NCBI GenBank assembly: GCA_964245075.1
Contig: CAXTLC010000017.1
Coordinates: 1-61,207, forward strand
Direction of reading: 5' to 3'
Source of the DNA: LMUY01 sp964245075
GTDB lineage: Bacteria; Pseudomonadota; Alphaproteobacteria; Acetobacterales; Acetobacteraceae
Length of the DNA: 61,207 nt
A program made the translations under genes and the position numbers. Under the pieces are notes generated by a model. It did no database searches, was not told where the DNA came from, and saw nothing but the letters and a program-made list of their open reading frames with translations. The number at the start of each line of letters is the position of its first letter. Positions within the stretch are counted from its first letter, which is position 1. This document shows positions 25,209 to 34,062 of the stretch, in pieces.

Positions 25209-25808
25209 CTACTCGGGCTTGAGGTTGGCGTCCAGGTTCTCGAGCGCGGTTTCGGCTTCCTCGTCCAGCGGCTCCGGTTCCTGCACCGCCACGCCCGGCG
25301 GCACCGCGTCGCCCGGATCGACGCCGCGGGGCTGACGCTTGCCGCGCGTGGCGGCCGGCTTGGGCTTCGGGGTGCGGGGCTGCCTGACGGGCTCGGGCTC
25401 GGGCGCCGGTTTCTCCAGTTCGGCTACCTGCGCCTCTAGCTCGGCGATCCGGGCCGCAGCGGCCTTTGCCGCCTTGTTCGCCTCCCGGCCCTTGGCGCGC
25501 AGCGTCGCGTTGGCTCGCTCCAGCTTCTCCACCTGGACGCGCAATTCATCTTTGCTCACCTTCGGCGCCGGGCTCACCTTCGGCGCCGGGCTCACCTTCG
25601 GCGCCGAACTCACCTTCGATGCGGGGATCACCTTCGGCGACGGCGCGGCGGCGACACGCTTCGGCAGCGGCGCAGCTTTCGGCAACGCGGCCGGCCTAGG
25701 CGCGGGCAGCGCCTTCGGTTGCTTGGCTGGGGTGCTGGCCTGGCGGCCAGGCTTGCGTGCCGCCGGCGCGGGCTTGGTGGGTGTCGAACGGGGGGCGGCG
25801 CGCGCCAT
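25209..25808 (-). CDS. basic Ala/Pro/Lys-rich protein with coiled coil
   Basis: I do not recognise a characterised family. The 199-residue protein has a basic, proline- and alanine-rich N-terminal half that resembles histone H1-like tails, then a predicted coiled coil (KDELRVQVEKLERANATL... to ARIAELEAQVAELEKP, about residues 84-131), then a second basic linker and an acidic end (EEAETALENLDANLKPE). A six-residue motif, APKVSP, is repeated in tandem around residues 66-84. A nucleoid- or polyphosphate-binding role would fit the composition, but that is a guess. It faces the aldo/keto reductase gene convergently. Confidence 0.7.
   Translation of the reverse strand: MARAAPRSTPTKPAPAARKPGRQASTPAKQPKALPAPRPAALPKAAPLPKRVAAAPSPKVIPASKVSSAPKVSPAPKVSPAPKVSKDELRVQVEKLERANATLRAKGREANKAAKAAAARIAELEAQVAELEKPAPEPEPVRQPRTPKPKPAATRGKRQPRGVDPGDAVPPGVAVQEPEPLDEEAETALENLDANLKPE
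25555..25608 (-). repeat. three 18-bp in-frame tandem repeats
   Basis: CTCACCTTCGGCGCCGGG (plus-strand reading) occurs at 25555-25572 and 25573-25590 and with two changes at 25591-25608, followed by a partial fourth copy. It encodes the repeated APKVSP units of the basic coiled-coil protein. Confidence 0.9.
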
Positions 25809-25891
25809 GTCTGCAACTCCTGTCGGCGGGGAACTGCCGTTGACTGAATTCCCCGCGCTGTGTCCCTAGCAGCAAGTTTTGCCCGCGCCGG

Positions 25892-26596
25892 TCAAGCCAT
25901 TCCCACGAATTCCTGAATGGTGGAGCGGTCACGCGCGATTTCCGGCGGGACCTCGCGCGTCACCTGGCCTTTTTGCAGGATCAGGATGCGGTCGGACAGC
26001 GAGGAGATGAAATGGAGGTTCTGCTCCACCAGCACCACCGTCAGCCTAAGCTGGCGGCGCACGGCGGACAGCGTCTCGATCATCTCCTCGATGATGGACG
26101 GCTGGATGCCCTCGGTCGGCTCGTCCAGCAGGATCAGCCGGGGCTGGCCGCAGAGGCAGCGCGCCAAGGCCAGCAATTGCTGCTCGCCGCCGGACAGCGC
26201 GCCGCCGGGCCGGTCGAGCAGCCGGGTCAGCCGCGGGAAATGGTCCAGGATGCCTGCGACGGTCCGCTTGCCGTCGGGCTGGCGCAAGCAGCCCATTTGC
26301 AGGTTCTCCAGGACGCTCAGCGCGGGGAAGATCTCGCGTCCCTGCGGGACGTAGCCGATCCCCAGCCGCGCCCGGGCGGTGGGCGGCAGCCGCGTGATGT
26401 CCTGGGCCTGGAATTGGACCGTGCCCGCGGTGGCCGGCAGGTAGCCCATCAAGGTCCGCAGCAGGGTGGTCTTGCCCATCCCGTTGTGCCCCAGGATGCC
26501 CACCGCCTCCCCTTCGGCGGCCGAGAGCGTGACGCCCGCAAGGATCGGGATGCGGCCGTAGCCGCCGTGCAGCCCAGATACGGCGAGCGCGGTCAT
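25892..26596 (-). CDS. ABC transporter ATPase, UrtE/LivF-like
   Basis: Second ATPase of a branched-chain amino acid/urea/amide-type importer, 234 residues from the ATG at 26596. It has Walker A GHNGMGKTTLL, the signature LSGGEQQLLALARCL, Walker B LILLDEPTEGIQPSIIEEM and the switch histidine in VEQNLHFISSLSD. The phrase DEPTEGIQPSII is typical of urea (UrtE) and short-chain amide transporters rather than classical LivF. It is the last gene of a five-gene operon and overlaps the preceding ATPase by ATGA. Confidence 0.92.
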   Translation of the reverse strand: MTALAVSGLHGGYGRIPILAGVTLSAAEGEAVGILGHNGMGKTTLLRTLMGYLPATAGTVQFQAQDITRLPPTARARLGIGYVPQGREIFPALSVLENLQMGCLRQPDGKRTVAGILDHFPRLTRLLDRPGGALSGGEQQLLALARCLCGQPRLILLDEPTEGIQPSIIEEMIETLSAVRRQLRLTVVLVEQNLHFISSLSDRILILQKGQVTREVPPEIARDRSTIQEFVGMA

Positions 26597-27315
26597 GCCG
26601 CCTGCTTGCCGAGGTACACGTCCCGCACGCGCTGGTCGGCGAGGACGTGGCCGACATGGTCCTCCATCAGCACCGCGCCGCCGTTGAACACGGTGACCGT
26701 GCTGGCGATCATGCGGATGAACTGCATGTCGTGCTCCACCACCACCAGCGCCTGCTCGCGGTTGATCTCGCGGATCAGCTCGGCGGTGCGCAGCACCTCC
26801 GCGTGGTTCATGCCGGCCGCCGGCTCGTCCAGGAGGATCAGCTCCGGCTCCTGCGCCAGCACGGTGGCGATCTCGACCCACTGGCGCTGGCCGTGCGCCA
26901 ACTGGCCCACGGTGCGGTCCGCGATCGGGCCGAGCTGAAGCCGGGCGAGCGTGCGCTCCACCAGGTCGCGGGCACGCCGCGCCGGGTTGCGCCGGGCAGC
27001 GCCGACCCACACGTTCTCCCGCACCGACAGGCCGTTGAACACGTTCGGCACCTGCGTCTTGATGCCGACGCCGAGCCGGGCGATCTCGTGCGGGTTGGCG
27101 CCGGTGATGTCTTGGCCGCGCAGCAGCACGGTGCCCTCGCTCGGGCGCAACTGCCCGGTGAGGATCTTGAAGAACGTGCTCTTGCCAGCGCCGTTCGGCC
27201 CGATCAGGCAGCGCAGTTCCGCCCCCTGCAAGGTGAGGCTGACGGCGTTCACCGCGGTGACGCCGCCGAAGCGCATCGTGACGCCGCGCGCTTCCAGCAG
27301 GGGAACGCCGCTCAT
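26593..27315 (-). CDS. ABC transporter ATPase, UrtD/LivG-like
   Basis: First ATPase of the importer, 240 residues from the ATG at 27315. It shows Walker A GPNGAGKSTFFKILTG, the UrtD/FmdF-like segment VGIKTQVPNVFNGLSVRENV, the signature region QLAHGQRQWVEIATVL and Walker B LILLDEPAAGMNHAEV. The signature has AHGQ in place of LSGGQ, which is normal for UrtD proteins. It overlaps both neighbours by four bases (ATGA). Confidence 0.92.
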   Translation of the reverse strand: MSGVPLLEARGVTMRFGGVTAVNAVSLTLQGAELRCLIGPNGAGKSTFFKILTGQLRPSEGTVLLRGQDITGANPHEIARLGVGIKTQVPNVFNGLSVRENVWVGAARRNPARRARDLVERTLARLQLGPIADRTVGQLAHGQRQWVEIATVLAQEPELILLDEPAAGMNHAEVLRTAELIREINREQALVVVEHDMQFIRMIASTVTVFNGGAVLMEDHVGHVLADQRVRDVYLGKQAA

Positions 27316-28340
27316 TCCCCGGCCTCCGCCACGTCGCCTGCCGCCGCCCTGGACGCCGCCCGCTCCCTGCGTTCCGGCAGCAGCCGGTCCCGGATCGTCG
27401 GGACGATCCCCTGCGGCACCAGCAGCACGAAGGCCACCAGCACCACGCCCAGGCCGAGGTTGGAGTCGACGGCGCTCTGCGTGCCGGCCAGGATGATGAG
27501 ATATTGGATGCCGACCGCGCCCAGCATGGGGCCGATCAGCGTGCCGAGCCCGCCGACCAGCACATAGATGATCACCTGCGCCGACATGGTCAGGCTGAAC
27601 ACGGTCGGGCTGATGAAGCCGCCCCAGTTGGTGAACAAGCAGCCGGCCAGCCCTCCCACCCCCGCCGCGACCGTGAAGGTGAGCAGCTTGAACAGCCGCG
27701 GGTCGTAGCCCAGCAGGGTGGCCCGGGTCTCGTTCTCCCGTATGGCGACGATCACGCGGCCAAAGCGGCTGGCCAGGATGGCCCTGAGCAGCACGTACAC
27801 CCCGACCAGCGAGCCCATGGACGCGTACCAGGTCTGCTCCGGGCTCAGCGGGGCGCCGGGATCGCCCGGCATGTTCAGCGGCGGCACCCCCGGCATGCCG
27901 TTGAAGCCGCCCAGCTCCGCGCTGCCGATGCGGTACTCGCTGCCGGAGGTGGAGTTGACTAGCTCGAACAGGATGACGGACACGGTCAAGGTGATCACGC
28001 CGATGTAGGCGTCGCTGATGCGGCCGTAGAACATGAAGTAGCCGAGCAGCAGCGCGAACAGCATCGGCGCCGCCACCGCGGCCGCCACGGCGAAGGTGCT
28101 GTCGCCCCAGTTGATGACGGACACGGCGTAGGCATAGCCGCCGATGCCGAGGAAGGCCGCCTGGCCGAACGACATGATGCCGCCATAGCCCCACAGGAAG
28201 CCCTGGCTGAGCGCGAAGACCGCCATGGCGGCGAACACGGTCATCTGCACCAGGCCGAACAGGTCCAGCACCTGCGGCAGGCCGAACATCAGCAGCAGCC
28301 CAGCCGCGACGACAGCGATGAAGCCGGGCCAGCCGTTCAT
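27312..28340 (-). CDS. ABC transporter permease, UrtC/LivM-like
   Basis: Inner-membrane permease of 342 residues with about ten hydrophobic segments. FALSQGFLWGYGGIMSFGQAAFLGIGGYAYA is the LivM/UrtC signature and AIRENETRATLLGYDPRLFK the loop that contacts the ATPase. The last 40 residues are charged and low in complexity (RERAASRAAAGDVAEAGE), longer than usual. It overlaps the preceding permease and the following ATPase by four bases each. Confidence 0.92.
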   Translation of the reverse strand: MNGWPGFIAVVAAGLLLMFGLPQVLDLFGLVQMTVFAAMAVFALSQGFLWGYGGIMSFGQAAFLGIGGYAYAVSVINWGDSTFAVAAAVAAPMLFALLLGYFMFYGRISDAYIGVITLTVSVILFELVNSTSGSEYRIGSAELGGFNGMPGVPPLNMPGDPGAPLSPEQTWYASMGSLVGVYVLLRAILASRFGRVIVAIRENETRATLLGYDPRLFKLLTFTVAAGVGGLAGCLFTNWGGFISPTVFSLTMSAQVIIYVLVGGLGTLIGPMLGAVGIQYLIILAGTQSAVDSNLGLGVVLVAFVLLVPQGIVPTIRDRLLPERRERAASRAAAGDVAEAGE

Positions 28341-29203
28341 AGGCTGCGCCTCAGGAACCGCCCGGTGATGCCCTGCGGCAGGATGCGGATCATCAGCACC
28401 GCCGCCGCCAGCAGCGCCACGTCGCCGATGATCGGCGTGGTCTGGAACGACACCAGCTCGTTGATGGCGCCGAACAAGGTGGAGGCGAGGCCGGTGCCGG
28501 TGATGATCGCCGGCCCGCCGCCCAGCACGGTGATGAACGCGCGCGCGATGTAGGCCGCGCCCATGCCGGGCGAGATGCCCGAGATGGGCGCCAGCACGCC
28601 GCCCGCCAGCCCGGCCAGCGCCGACCCCAGGCCGAACGCGGCCATGTACACCATCGGCGGCGAAACGCCCATCGCCGCCGCCATGTTGGCGTTCTGCATG
28701 GTCGCGCGCAGCACCAGGCCGAACTTCGTGCCGCGCAGCAGCGCCAGCATCCCGGCCAGCCCGGCCACTGCCACGGCGATGATGACCAGGTTGTACGCGC
28801 TGGCGCCGTAGCCCCCGATCGCGAAGCCGCCGACCGGTGCGGACACGCCGCGCACGACGTTGCCGAACACCGTCGTCATCAGCCCGATCAGCCCGAGGCT
28901 GACGCCCCAGGTCGCCAGCATGGTGTCGATGATGCGGCCATACAGGAAGCGGATCAGCGTGCGCTCCAGCACCAGCCCGACCGCCCCCACCATGAGCGGC
29001 GGCAGCACCAGCATGGACAGCCAGATGTTCACGCCGGCCCCGTTCGCTACCACGGCGGTGTAGGCGCCCAGCATCATGAACTCGCCATGCGCCAGGTTGA
29101 TGATCCGCATCATCCCGTAGATCACGCCCAGGCCCAGCGTGATCAGCACCAGCGTGGCGATGCCGGTCAGCACGTTGAAGGCGAGCAGCCCGGCGAGGTC
29201 CAA
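28337..29203 (-). CDS. ABC transporter permease, UrtB/LivH-like
   Basis: Inner-membrane permease of 288 residues. GLGVIYGMMRIINLAHGEFMMLGAY is the LivH/UrtB signature, and LRATMQNANMAAAMGVSPPMVY is the cytoplasmic coupling loop. I place the start at a TTG (29203), ten bases past the stop of the binding-protein gene and preceded by AGGGG; no ATG gives a sensible N-terminus, since the first hydrophobic helix begins at once. Confidence 0.88.
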   Translation of the reverse strand: MDLAGLLAFNVLTGIATLVLITLGLGVIYGMMRIINLAHGEFMMLGAYTAVVANGAGVNIWLSMLVLPPLMVGAVGLVLERTLIRFLYGRIIDTMLATWGVSLGLIGLMTTVFGNVVRGVSAPVGGFAIGGYGASAYNLVIIAVAVAGLAGMLALLRGTKFGLVLRATMQNANMAAAMGVSPPMVYMAAFGLGSALAGLAGGVLAPISGISPGMGAAYIARAFITVLGGGPAIITGTGLASTLFGAINELVSFQTTPIIGDVALLAAAVLMIRILPQGITGRFLRRSL

Positions 29204-29213
29204 CGCCCGGCCC

Positions 29214-30446
29214 CTAGATGCTGGGCACGAACTGCTTGTTCGTGGCGGGCGTCTTGACGAGGTCGCAGGCGCCGCCGGTGTCTGCCGGGTACTGGTCCGC
29301 AAAGGTCGCCATGATCTCCCACCTGCGGTTCTTCGGCTGCGCCAGATAGGCGTTGCGGATCGTATGGTGGGTCTTCGGGTCCATGGTCACCTTGCCGGAC
29401 GGCCCGTCGATGGTGATGCCGGATTCCAGCGCCGCGATCACCTTGGATTGCTCGACGGAGCCGGCCTTCTTGACCCCTTCGGCCCACAGCATGATGCCTT
29501 CGAAGGTGGCCGAATCCAGCTCGCCGAGGTCGGTCACGCCGGCGCCGTACTTCGCCTGCATGCCCTTGACGAACGCATCGCTCGCGGGCGTGCCGATGTC
29601 GTTGTACCAGCCGAAGCTGGTGACGATGCCGTCCGTGGTGGACGGGTCCATCGTGGTCAGCTCGTCGCCCAGGCCGAACACGGTCGAGCCCATCGGGATC
29701 TTGGGCTTCATCCCCGCGGCATCCCATTGGCGGTAGAAGCCCGAATGGTTGGCGCCGACCAGGGCCGAAAGCAGGAAGTCCGGCGCGGCCTGCTGGATGC
29801 GGCTGATCGCGGAGGAGAAGTTGGTCACGTCGAGCGGGAAGAAGTCGGTCTGCGCCACGCTGCCGCCGCCGTCACGGACGAACTTGGTCATCCACTTCGC
29901 GGTGATCTGGCCGTAGTTGTAGTCGGCGGCGATGATGTAGCACTTCTTGCCCCAGGTCTTCAGCGCGTAGGCGACGACGTGGTCCACCGTCTGCGCGGGC
30001 GTGGTGCCGGTGCAGAACACGTTGCGGTCGCACACGCCGCCCTCATACTGGGTGTTGTAGAAGTAGAGTGTCTTGTAGCGGTCCAGCGTCGGCCGGATCG
30101 CCTCGCGCGAGGCGGAGGTGATGCCGCCCTGAATGACGTCCACGCGGTCCTTCAGGATGAGCTGCTGCGCGAACTGCGAGTAAAGCTGCATGCTGGACTG
30201 GGTGTCGTAGTTGATCATCTGGATCGGCCGTCCGAGCAGGCCGCCTGCCGCGTTCAGCACGCCGACCGCGTACTCCGTGGTCTGGATCATGCGCGAGCCC
30301 TCAAGCCCGATCGCGCCCGAGCCGTCCAGCAGGCTGCCGAGCTTGATCGGATCGGCTGCCTGCGCGGCGTGCGCGCCCAGCGCGCCCGCCGCGAACGCCG
30401 CCCCGAACTTGAGCGCGCCGCGCCGTGTAATGCCGTTGAGCGTCAT
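29214..30446 (-). CDS. ABC transporter substrate-binding protein, urea/short-chain amide type
   Basis: Periplasmic receptor of 410 residues with a Tat-like signal (TRRGALKFGAAFAAGALGAHAAQAA). It belongs to the AmiC/UrtA/FmdD group of type I binding proteins: IKLGSLLDGSGAIGLEGSRM at the start, NTQYEGGVCDRNVFCTG near 150, YIIAADYNYGQITAKW near 195, and FFPLDVTNFSSAISRIQ. These features point to urea or small amides rather than branched-chain amino acids. It leads the operon that continues with two permeases and two ATPases. A sigma-54-type promoter lies about 70 bases upstream. The wider neighbourhood, with amidases, formamidase and allophanate hydrolase, supports an amide ligand. Confidence 0.9.
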   Translation of the reverse strand: MTLNGITRRGALKFGAAFAAGALGAHAAQAADPIKLGSLLDGSGAIGLEGSRMIQTTEYAVGVLNAAGGLLGRPIQMINYDTQSSMQLYSQFAQQLILKDRVDVIQGGITSASREAIRPTLDRYKTLYFYNTQYEGGVCDRNVFCTGTTPAQTVDHVVAYALKTWGKKCYIIAADYNYGQITAKWMTKFVRDGGGSVAQTDFFPLDVTNFSSAISRIQQAAPDFLLSALVGANHSGFYRQWDAAGMKPKIPMGSTVFGLGDELTTMDPSTTDGIVTSFGWYNDIGTPASDAFVKGMQAKYGAGVTDLGELDSATFEGIMLWAEGVKKAGSVEQSKVIAALESGITIDGPSGKVTMDPKTHHTIRNAYLAQPKNRRWEIMATFADQYPADTGGACDLVKTPATNKQFVPSI

Positions 30447-30517
30447 GGGTCATATTTCCTTCGGCTCGGACCAAATCCGTCTCAGTCTTCCCGCGTCGTC
30501 CCGCACTGCCAAGGGCT

Positions 30518-30533
30518 TGCAAGACAGATGCCA
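30518..30533 (-). promoter_or_regulatory. candidate sigma-54 promoter of the amide ABC transporter
   Basis: On the minus strand TGGCATCTGTCTTGCA has GG and GC spaced by exactly ten bases, with both TGGCA and TTGCA present. Transcription would start near 30507, giving a leader of about 60 bases before the binding-protein ATG at 30446. The 376-base interval 30447-30822 that holds it contains no gene that I can support. Confidence 0.6.
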
Positions 30534-30822
30534 GGTTTCCAGGCCCAACTCTTGGGCGGGAAGCGCCCCACGCCGCCGCCGCATGCTCGCCAGCAAGAAA
30601 CCGCGCAATGGTCCCGGCTGGAACAAAGTCGCTTGCGCGACCGAAGCGCCTGTCATGCCGCGTTGTGGAAGTAACACGTAAGATAATGATCGCATTCCAG
30701 CCTGATGCCGGCCAATGCCTCATTTGGGCAATAGGCTGCGGACATATGTTGTTGCGTTGGTGGATGACGTGAGTTTTTGGCTCTGGTAACGAGCAGGCTC
30801 ATCAACACGCAAGGAGTCTGGG

Positions 30823-32391
30823 ATGCGCGAGCAGCCTGGTCGGATACCAATGCGCACGTCGGCAGCCAGGCTGGCCTTGGCCCTGGCAGGCGCGTGCGGC
30901 GTGGCGGGAGCATCTCGTCCCGCCCTTGCGCAGACCGGCTACGCTTCCAGCCCCGTTCCCCTGATCTACCTGCCGCCGATGCTGGCGAACAGCCCGCTCG
31001 GCGCCAACCCGAACGACAGCATCACGGCCACGGAGCAGCAAGCGCTCCAAGCTGCCGCGGCGGGCGTTTCCGGTCAGGCTCAGGCAACCGCCCTGCTTGG
31101 GAAACTGATGCTGTATGACCGGAATCTTTCTCCCAACAGGCTCGAAGCCTGTGCAAGCTGCCACACGAGGGAATCCGGCTTCACCGGCGGTGTCTCGCTC
31201 TACAACCTGACGGACTCCGCCTATCCCGGCGCGGTGTTCTACCGCGGCGGGCAGCGGAAGGCGAACAGCTACGGCTACGCGCCTTTCGCGCCGGTGCTGC
31301 ACTACGACGCCACGGCGCAAGATTTCGTCGGCGGCAATTTCTGGGATCTGCGCGCCACCGGGTTGGTCACGGGCAATCCCTCCGGAGATCAGGCGTTGGA
31401 CCCGCCTCTCGATCCGCTCGAGATGGCGATGCCTGATCCAGCCTGCGTCGTGTACCGGGCTGCGACCGGCCAATACCGGTCATTGTTCGAGCAGGTATGG
31501 GGTGCGCAGGCCTTCGCCATGACCTGGCCGTCCACCGTGGCGCAGCAGTGCTCCCAGCCGGGGTCCAAGGAGTCCGCCAACCCGACGTTGCCGACCTTCG
31601 ATTCCAACAACCCACCGACTGTGCTCGACCTTTCTCCCAGCGATCGCGCCGCTTCGACGCAGACGTTCCATCAGATGGGGCTGTCGATGGCGGCCTATGA
31701 GGCAGGCCCGGACGTCAGCGCCTTCACGTCCAAGTTCGACTACGCGCAGAAGCAGCAGGCCACCCTGACAGCCCCCGAGCAAGCCGGATACGCCTTGTTC
31801 ACAGGCCAGGCGGGTTGCAGCCAGTGCCACAGCGCTTCCGGGCCGAACCCGCTGTTCACCAACTGGCAAACCGCCAACATCGGCCTGCCGAAGAACCCCG
31901 CCCTGTCGTTCTACACCTCCAACGTTCCCGACCAGTACGGGTTCGTGGCAAATCCGAGCGGCGACAACTACGTCGATCCTGGCGTCGGCGGGTTCCTGGC
32001 GAGCCCGAGCGACACCAACGCCGATTGGCAGGCGCTTGCGCCGAGCTTCTACGGCAGGTTCCAGGTGGCGACGCTGCGCAACGTGGCGAAGCAGCCCGGC
32101 GGAGCGGGCTTCTTCAAAGCCTACACGCACAACGGCTACTTCAAGTCGCTCAAGGACGTCGTCCACTTCTACAACACCCGGGACGTCCTGCCGGCTTGCG
32201 GCAGCAGCGTGGACACGAGCGGGGTGTACCCGCCGATCGGGGTGACATGCTGGCCCGCCCCCGAGGTGGCTGCAAACGTCAACCATGCCCAGGTCGGCAA
32301 CCTCGGGCTGAGCAGCGCCCAGGAAGACGAGATCGTCGCCTTCCTCGGGACGCTGTCGGACGGTTACGTGCCTGCCCAGCCTTCCCAGTAA
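30823..32391 (+). CDS. di-haem cytochrome c peroxidase / MauG family protein
   Basis: Exported protein of 522 residues with two c-type haem sites, CASCH at residues 110-114 and CSQCH at 332-336. The family includes bacterial cytochrome c peroxidases, which reduce hydrogen peroxide in the periplasm, and MauG, which oxidises protein side chains. AAGGAG six bases before the ATG at 30823 supports that start; a second ATG at 30850 begins the signal peptide proper (MRTSAARLALALAGACGVAGA). The insert between the haem domains is long. No electron donor gene adjoins it; the amidase next to it is convergent. Confidence 0.9.
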   Translation: MREQPGRIPMRTSAARLALALAGACGVAGASRPALAQTGYASSPVPLIYLPPMLANSPLGANPNDSITATEQQALQAAAAGVSGQAQATALLGKLMLYDRNLSPNRLEACASCHTRESGFTGGVSLYNLTDSAYPGAVFYRGGQRKANSYGYAPFAPVLHYDATAQDFVGGNFWDLRATGLVTGNPSGDQALDPPLDPLEMAMPDPACVVYRAATGQYRSLFEQVWGAQAFAMTWPSTVAQQCSQPGSKESANPTLPTFDSNNPPTVLDLSPSDRAASTQTFHQMGLSMAAYEAGPDVSAFTSKFDYAQKQQATLTAPEQAGYALFTGQAGCSQCHSASGPNPLFTNWQTANIGLPKNPALSFYTSNVPDQYGFVANPSGDNYVDPGVGGFLASPSDTNADWQALAPSFYGRFQVATLRNVAKQPGGAGFFKAYTHNGYFKSLKDVVHFYNTRDVLPACGSSVDTSGVYPPIGVTCWPAPEVAANVNHAQVGNLGLSSAQEDEIVAFLGTLSDGYVPAQPSQ

Positions 32392-32410
32392 CCGACGGAA
32401 CGCCGCCGGG

Positions 32411-33937
32411 TCAGCCGAGGTCGGGCGCCCGGCGGTGCACCGTCGCCTTCTCGTAATCGTAGGCGTAGCCCAGCAGCGTGGCCTCGCTCCACATCGGCCC
32501 CACGAACACCAGGCCGAACGGCGCGCCGGACACGTAGTAGCCGGCCGGCACGGTGACGCCGGGCAGCCCGGCGATGTTGATCTCGCTGACCGTCGTCTCC
32601 TGGATGGTTTCCGCCCCGTGCAGCGGGGGCAGTTCCGACCGCATCTGCGGATAGATCAGCGCGTCCAGCCGGTGCCGCGCCATCACCGTGCCGAAGACGC
32701 CCAGGTAGGCCTCCTTGGCCGCGATGAACTCCGACAAATCGGGCGGACGGGCCGGGTCGGCCAGGCAGGCGGCGAATTGCGGCAGGGACGGCATGAAGCC
32801 GAGCACGCCGGACGGGCCGAACGCATCCTCCTTGGCGGTGGCCGCGGCGAAGGCGGCGAAGCTGCGCAGCGCGGCATCCGGGCCCAGGCGTTCGAGATAC
32901 TTCTGCATGTCGTGCGCCACCGACTCCAGGCCGCGCCCGTCAAACGCCACGGACGCGGACACCGGCTTGCGCAGGGCGGCGAAGCCGGAACCGGCGAACG
33001 GGTCCTCCACCAGCACGGCGCCCCGCCCTTCCAGCTCCTGCCGGGCGCGGGCATACAGCGCCGCAGCTTCCTCCGACAGCGGCTGGTCACGCCACCCCGG
33101 GCCGTACAGCCCGATCCGCGCCCCTTTCAGCGCGTCCGTGCGCAGCCGCGAGGCGTAGCCGCCCTTCGGCTTGTGGCCCACCCCCGCGATCGTCTTAGGA
33201 TCTTCCGCAGTGTACCCCGCCAGGACGTCCAGGGTGAGCGCCGCATCGCGCACGCACCGGGCGATCGGCCCCACCACGTCACGGTTCGCCGAGAGCGGCA
33301 TGACGCCCACGTTCGGCACCAGCGCGAAGCTCGGCTTGATCCCGACCAGCGCCTGCGCGGAGGCCGGGTTCTGGATGGAGCCACCGGTCTCCTCCGCCAG
33401 GCCGAGCACGGCCAGGCTGGCCGCCACGGCGGTGGCAGTGCCGGCGCTGCTGCCGCCGGGCAGGAAGCCGCGCCCGGCGGCGTTGAAGGTCGGCCCCGCC
33501 CAACTGTCGTTGGCGTGGCTGCCGCTATGGCTCAGCACGGGGACGTTGGTCTTGCCCAGGATCACCGTGCCGGCCGCCCGCATCCTGGCCACCACGGGCG
33601 CATCCGTGCCGGGCATCAGGTCCACGCCCCCTGTGCGGCTGCACAGCAGGGACCAGCCGCCGGTGGTGGGGAAGCCCACGGTGTCCATCGGGTCCTTGAC
33701 CACCACCGGCACGCCGGCCAACGGCCCGAGCGGGGCGCCCGCCGCCCGGCGCCGGTCGATCTCCCGCGCGTCGGACAGGGCGTCCGGATTGTGGAAGATG
33801 ATGGCGTTGTAGGCCGGGTTGTGGCGCGCGATCCGGTCCGCGAACGCCGTCACCAGCGCCTCGGAAGTGAAGCGGCCCTCGGCGAAACCCTGCTGGATGG
33901 CTTCCACCGTGATCTCGGTGACATCGATCTCGGCCAT
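32411..33937 (-). CDS. amidase (amidase-signature family)
   Basis: Hydrolase of 508 residues acting on a carboxylic amide of unknown structure. The triad is Lys81 (VPVVVKDPMD), cis-Ser163 (PGGSSAGTA) and nucleophile Ser187 (EETGGSIQNPAS). The start at 33937 is supported by GGAG eight bases upstream; an ATG two codons earlier is too close to that site. The longer open frame extends over the promoter region of the divergent LysR gene. The sequence lacks an export signal. A LysR-type regulator is transcribed divergently 125 bases away and probably controls it. Confidence 0.92.
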   Translation of the reverse strand: MAEIDVTEITVEAIQQGFAEGRFTSEALVTAFADRIARHNPAYNAIIFHNPDALSDAREIDRRRAAGAPLGPLAGVPVVVKDPMDTVGFPTTGGWSLLCSRTGGVDLMPGTDAPVVARMRAAGTVILGKTNVPVLSHSGSHANDSWAGPTFNAAGRGFLPGGSSAGTATAVAASLAVLGLAEETGGSIQNPASAQALVGIKPSFALVPNVGVMPLSANRDVVGPIARCVRDAALTLDVLAGYTAEDPKTIAGVGHKPKGGYASRLRTDALKGARIGLYGPGWRDQPLSEEAAALYARARQELEGRGAVLVEDPFAGSGFAALRKPVSASVAFDGRGLESVAHDMQKYLERLGPDAALRSFAAFAAATAKEDAFGPSGVLGFMPSLPQFAACLADPARPPDLSEFIAAKEAYLGVFGTVMARHRLDALIYPQMRSELPPLHGAETIQETTVSEINIAGLPGVTVPAGYYVSGAPFGLVFVGPMWSEATLLGYAYDYEKATVHRRAPDLG

Positions 33938-34024
33938 GCACATCTCTCCGGTGGGGGTTGCCTGGAGCCGCGGCAAGCGTGCGCGCCGCCATCTTGCCTG
34001 ACCCGGGCGGCCCCGGCAGGGTAG

Positions 34025-34040
34025 CGAGGCTTCAGCCTCG
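34025..34040. promoter_or_regulatory. inverted repeat in the amidase/LysR intergenic region
   Basis: CGAGGC-TTCA-GCCTCG is a perfect 6-bp inverted repeat located 23 bases before the LysR gene start, between divergent genes. LysR-type regulators commonly bind such dyads and repress themselves while activating the divergent gene. Assignment as operator is inference. Confidence 0.4.
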
Positions 34041-34062
34041 GATGTCAAGCGGCGGGACGACG

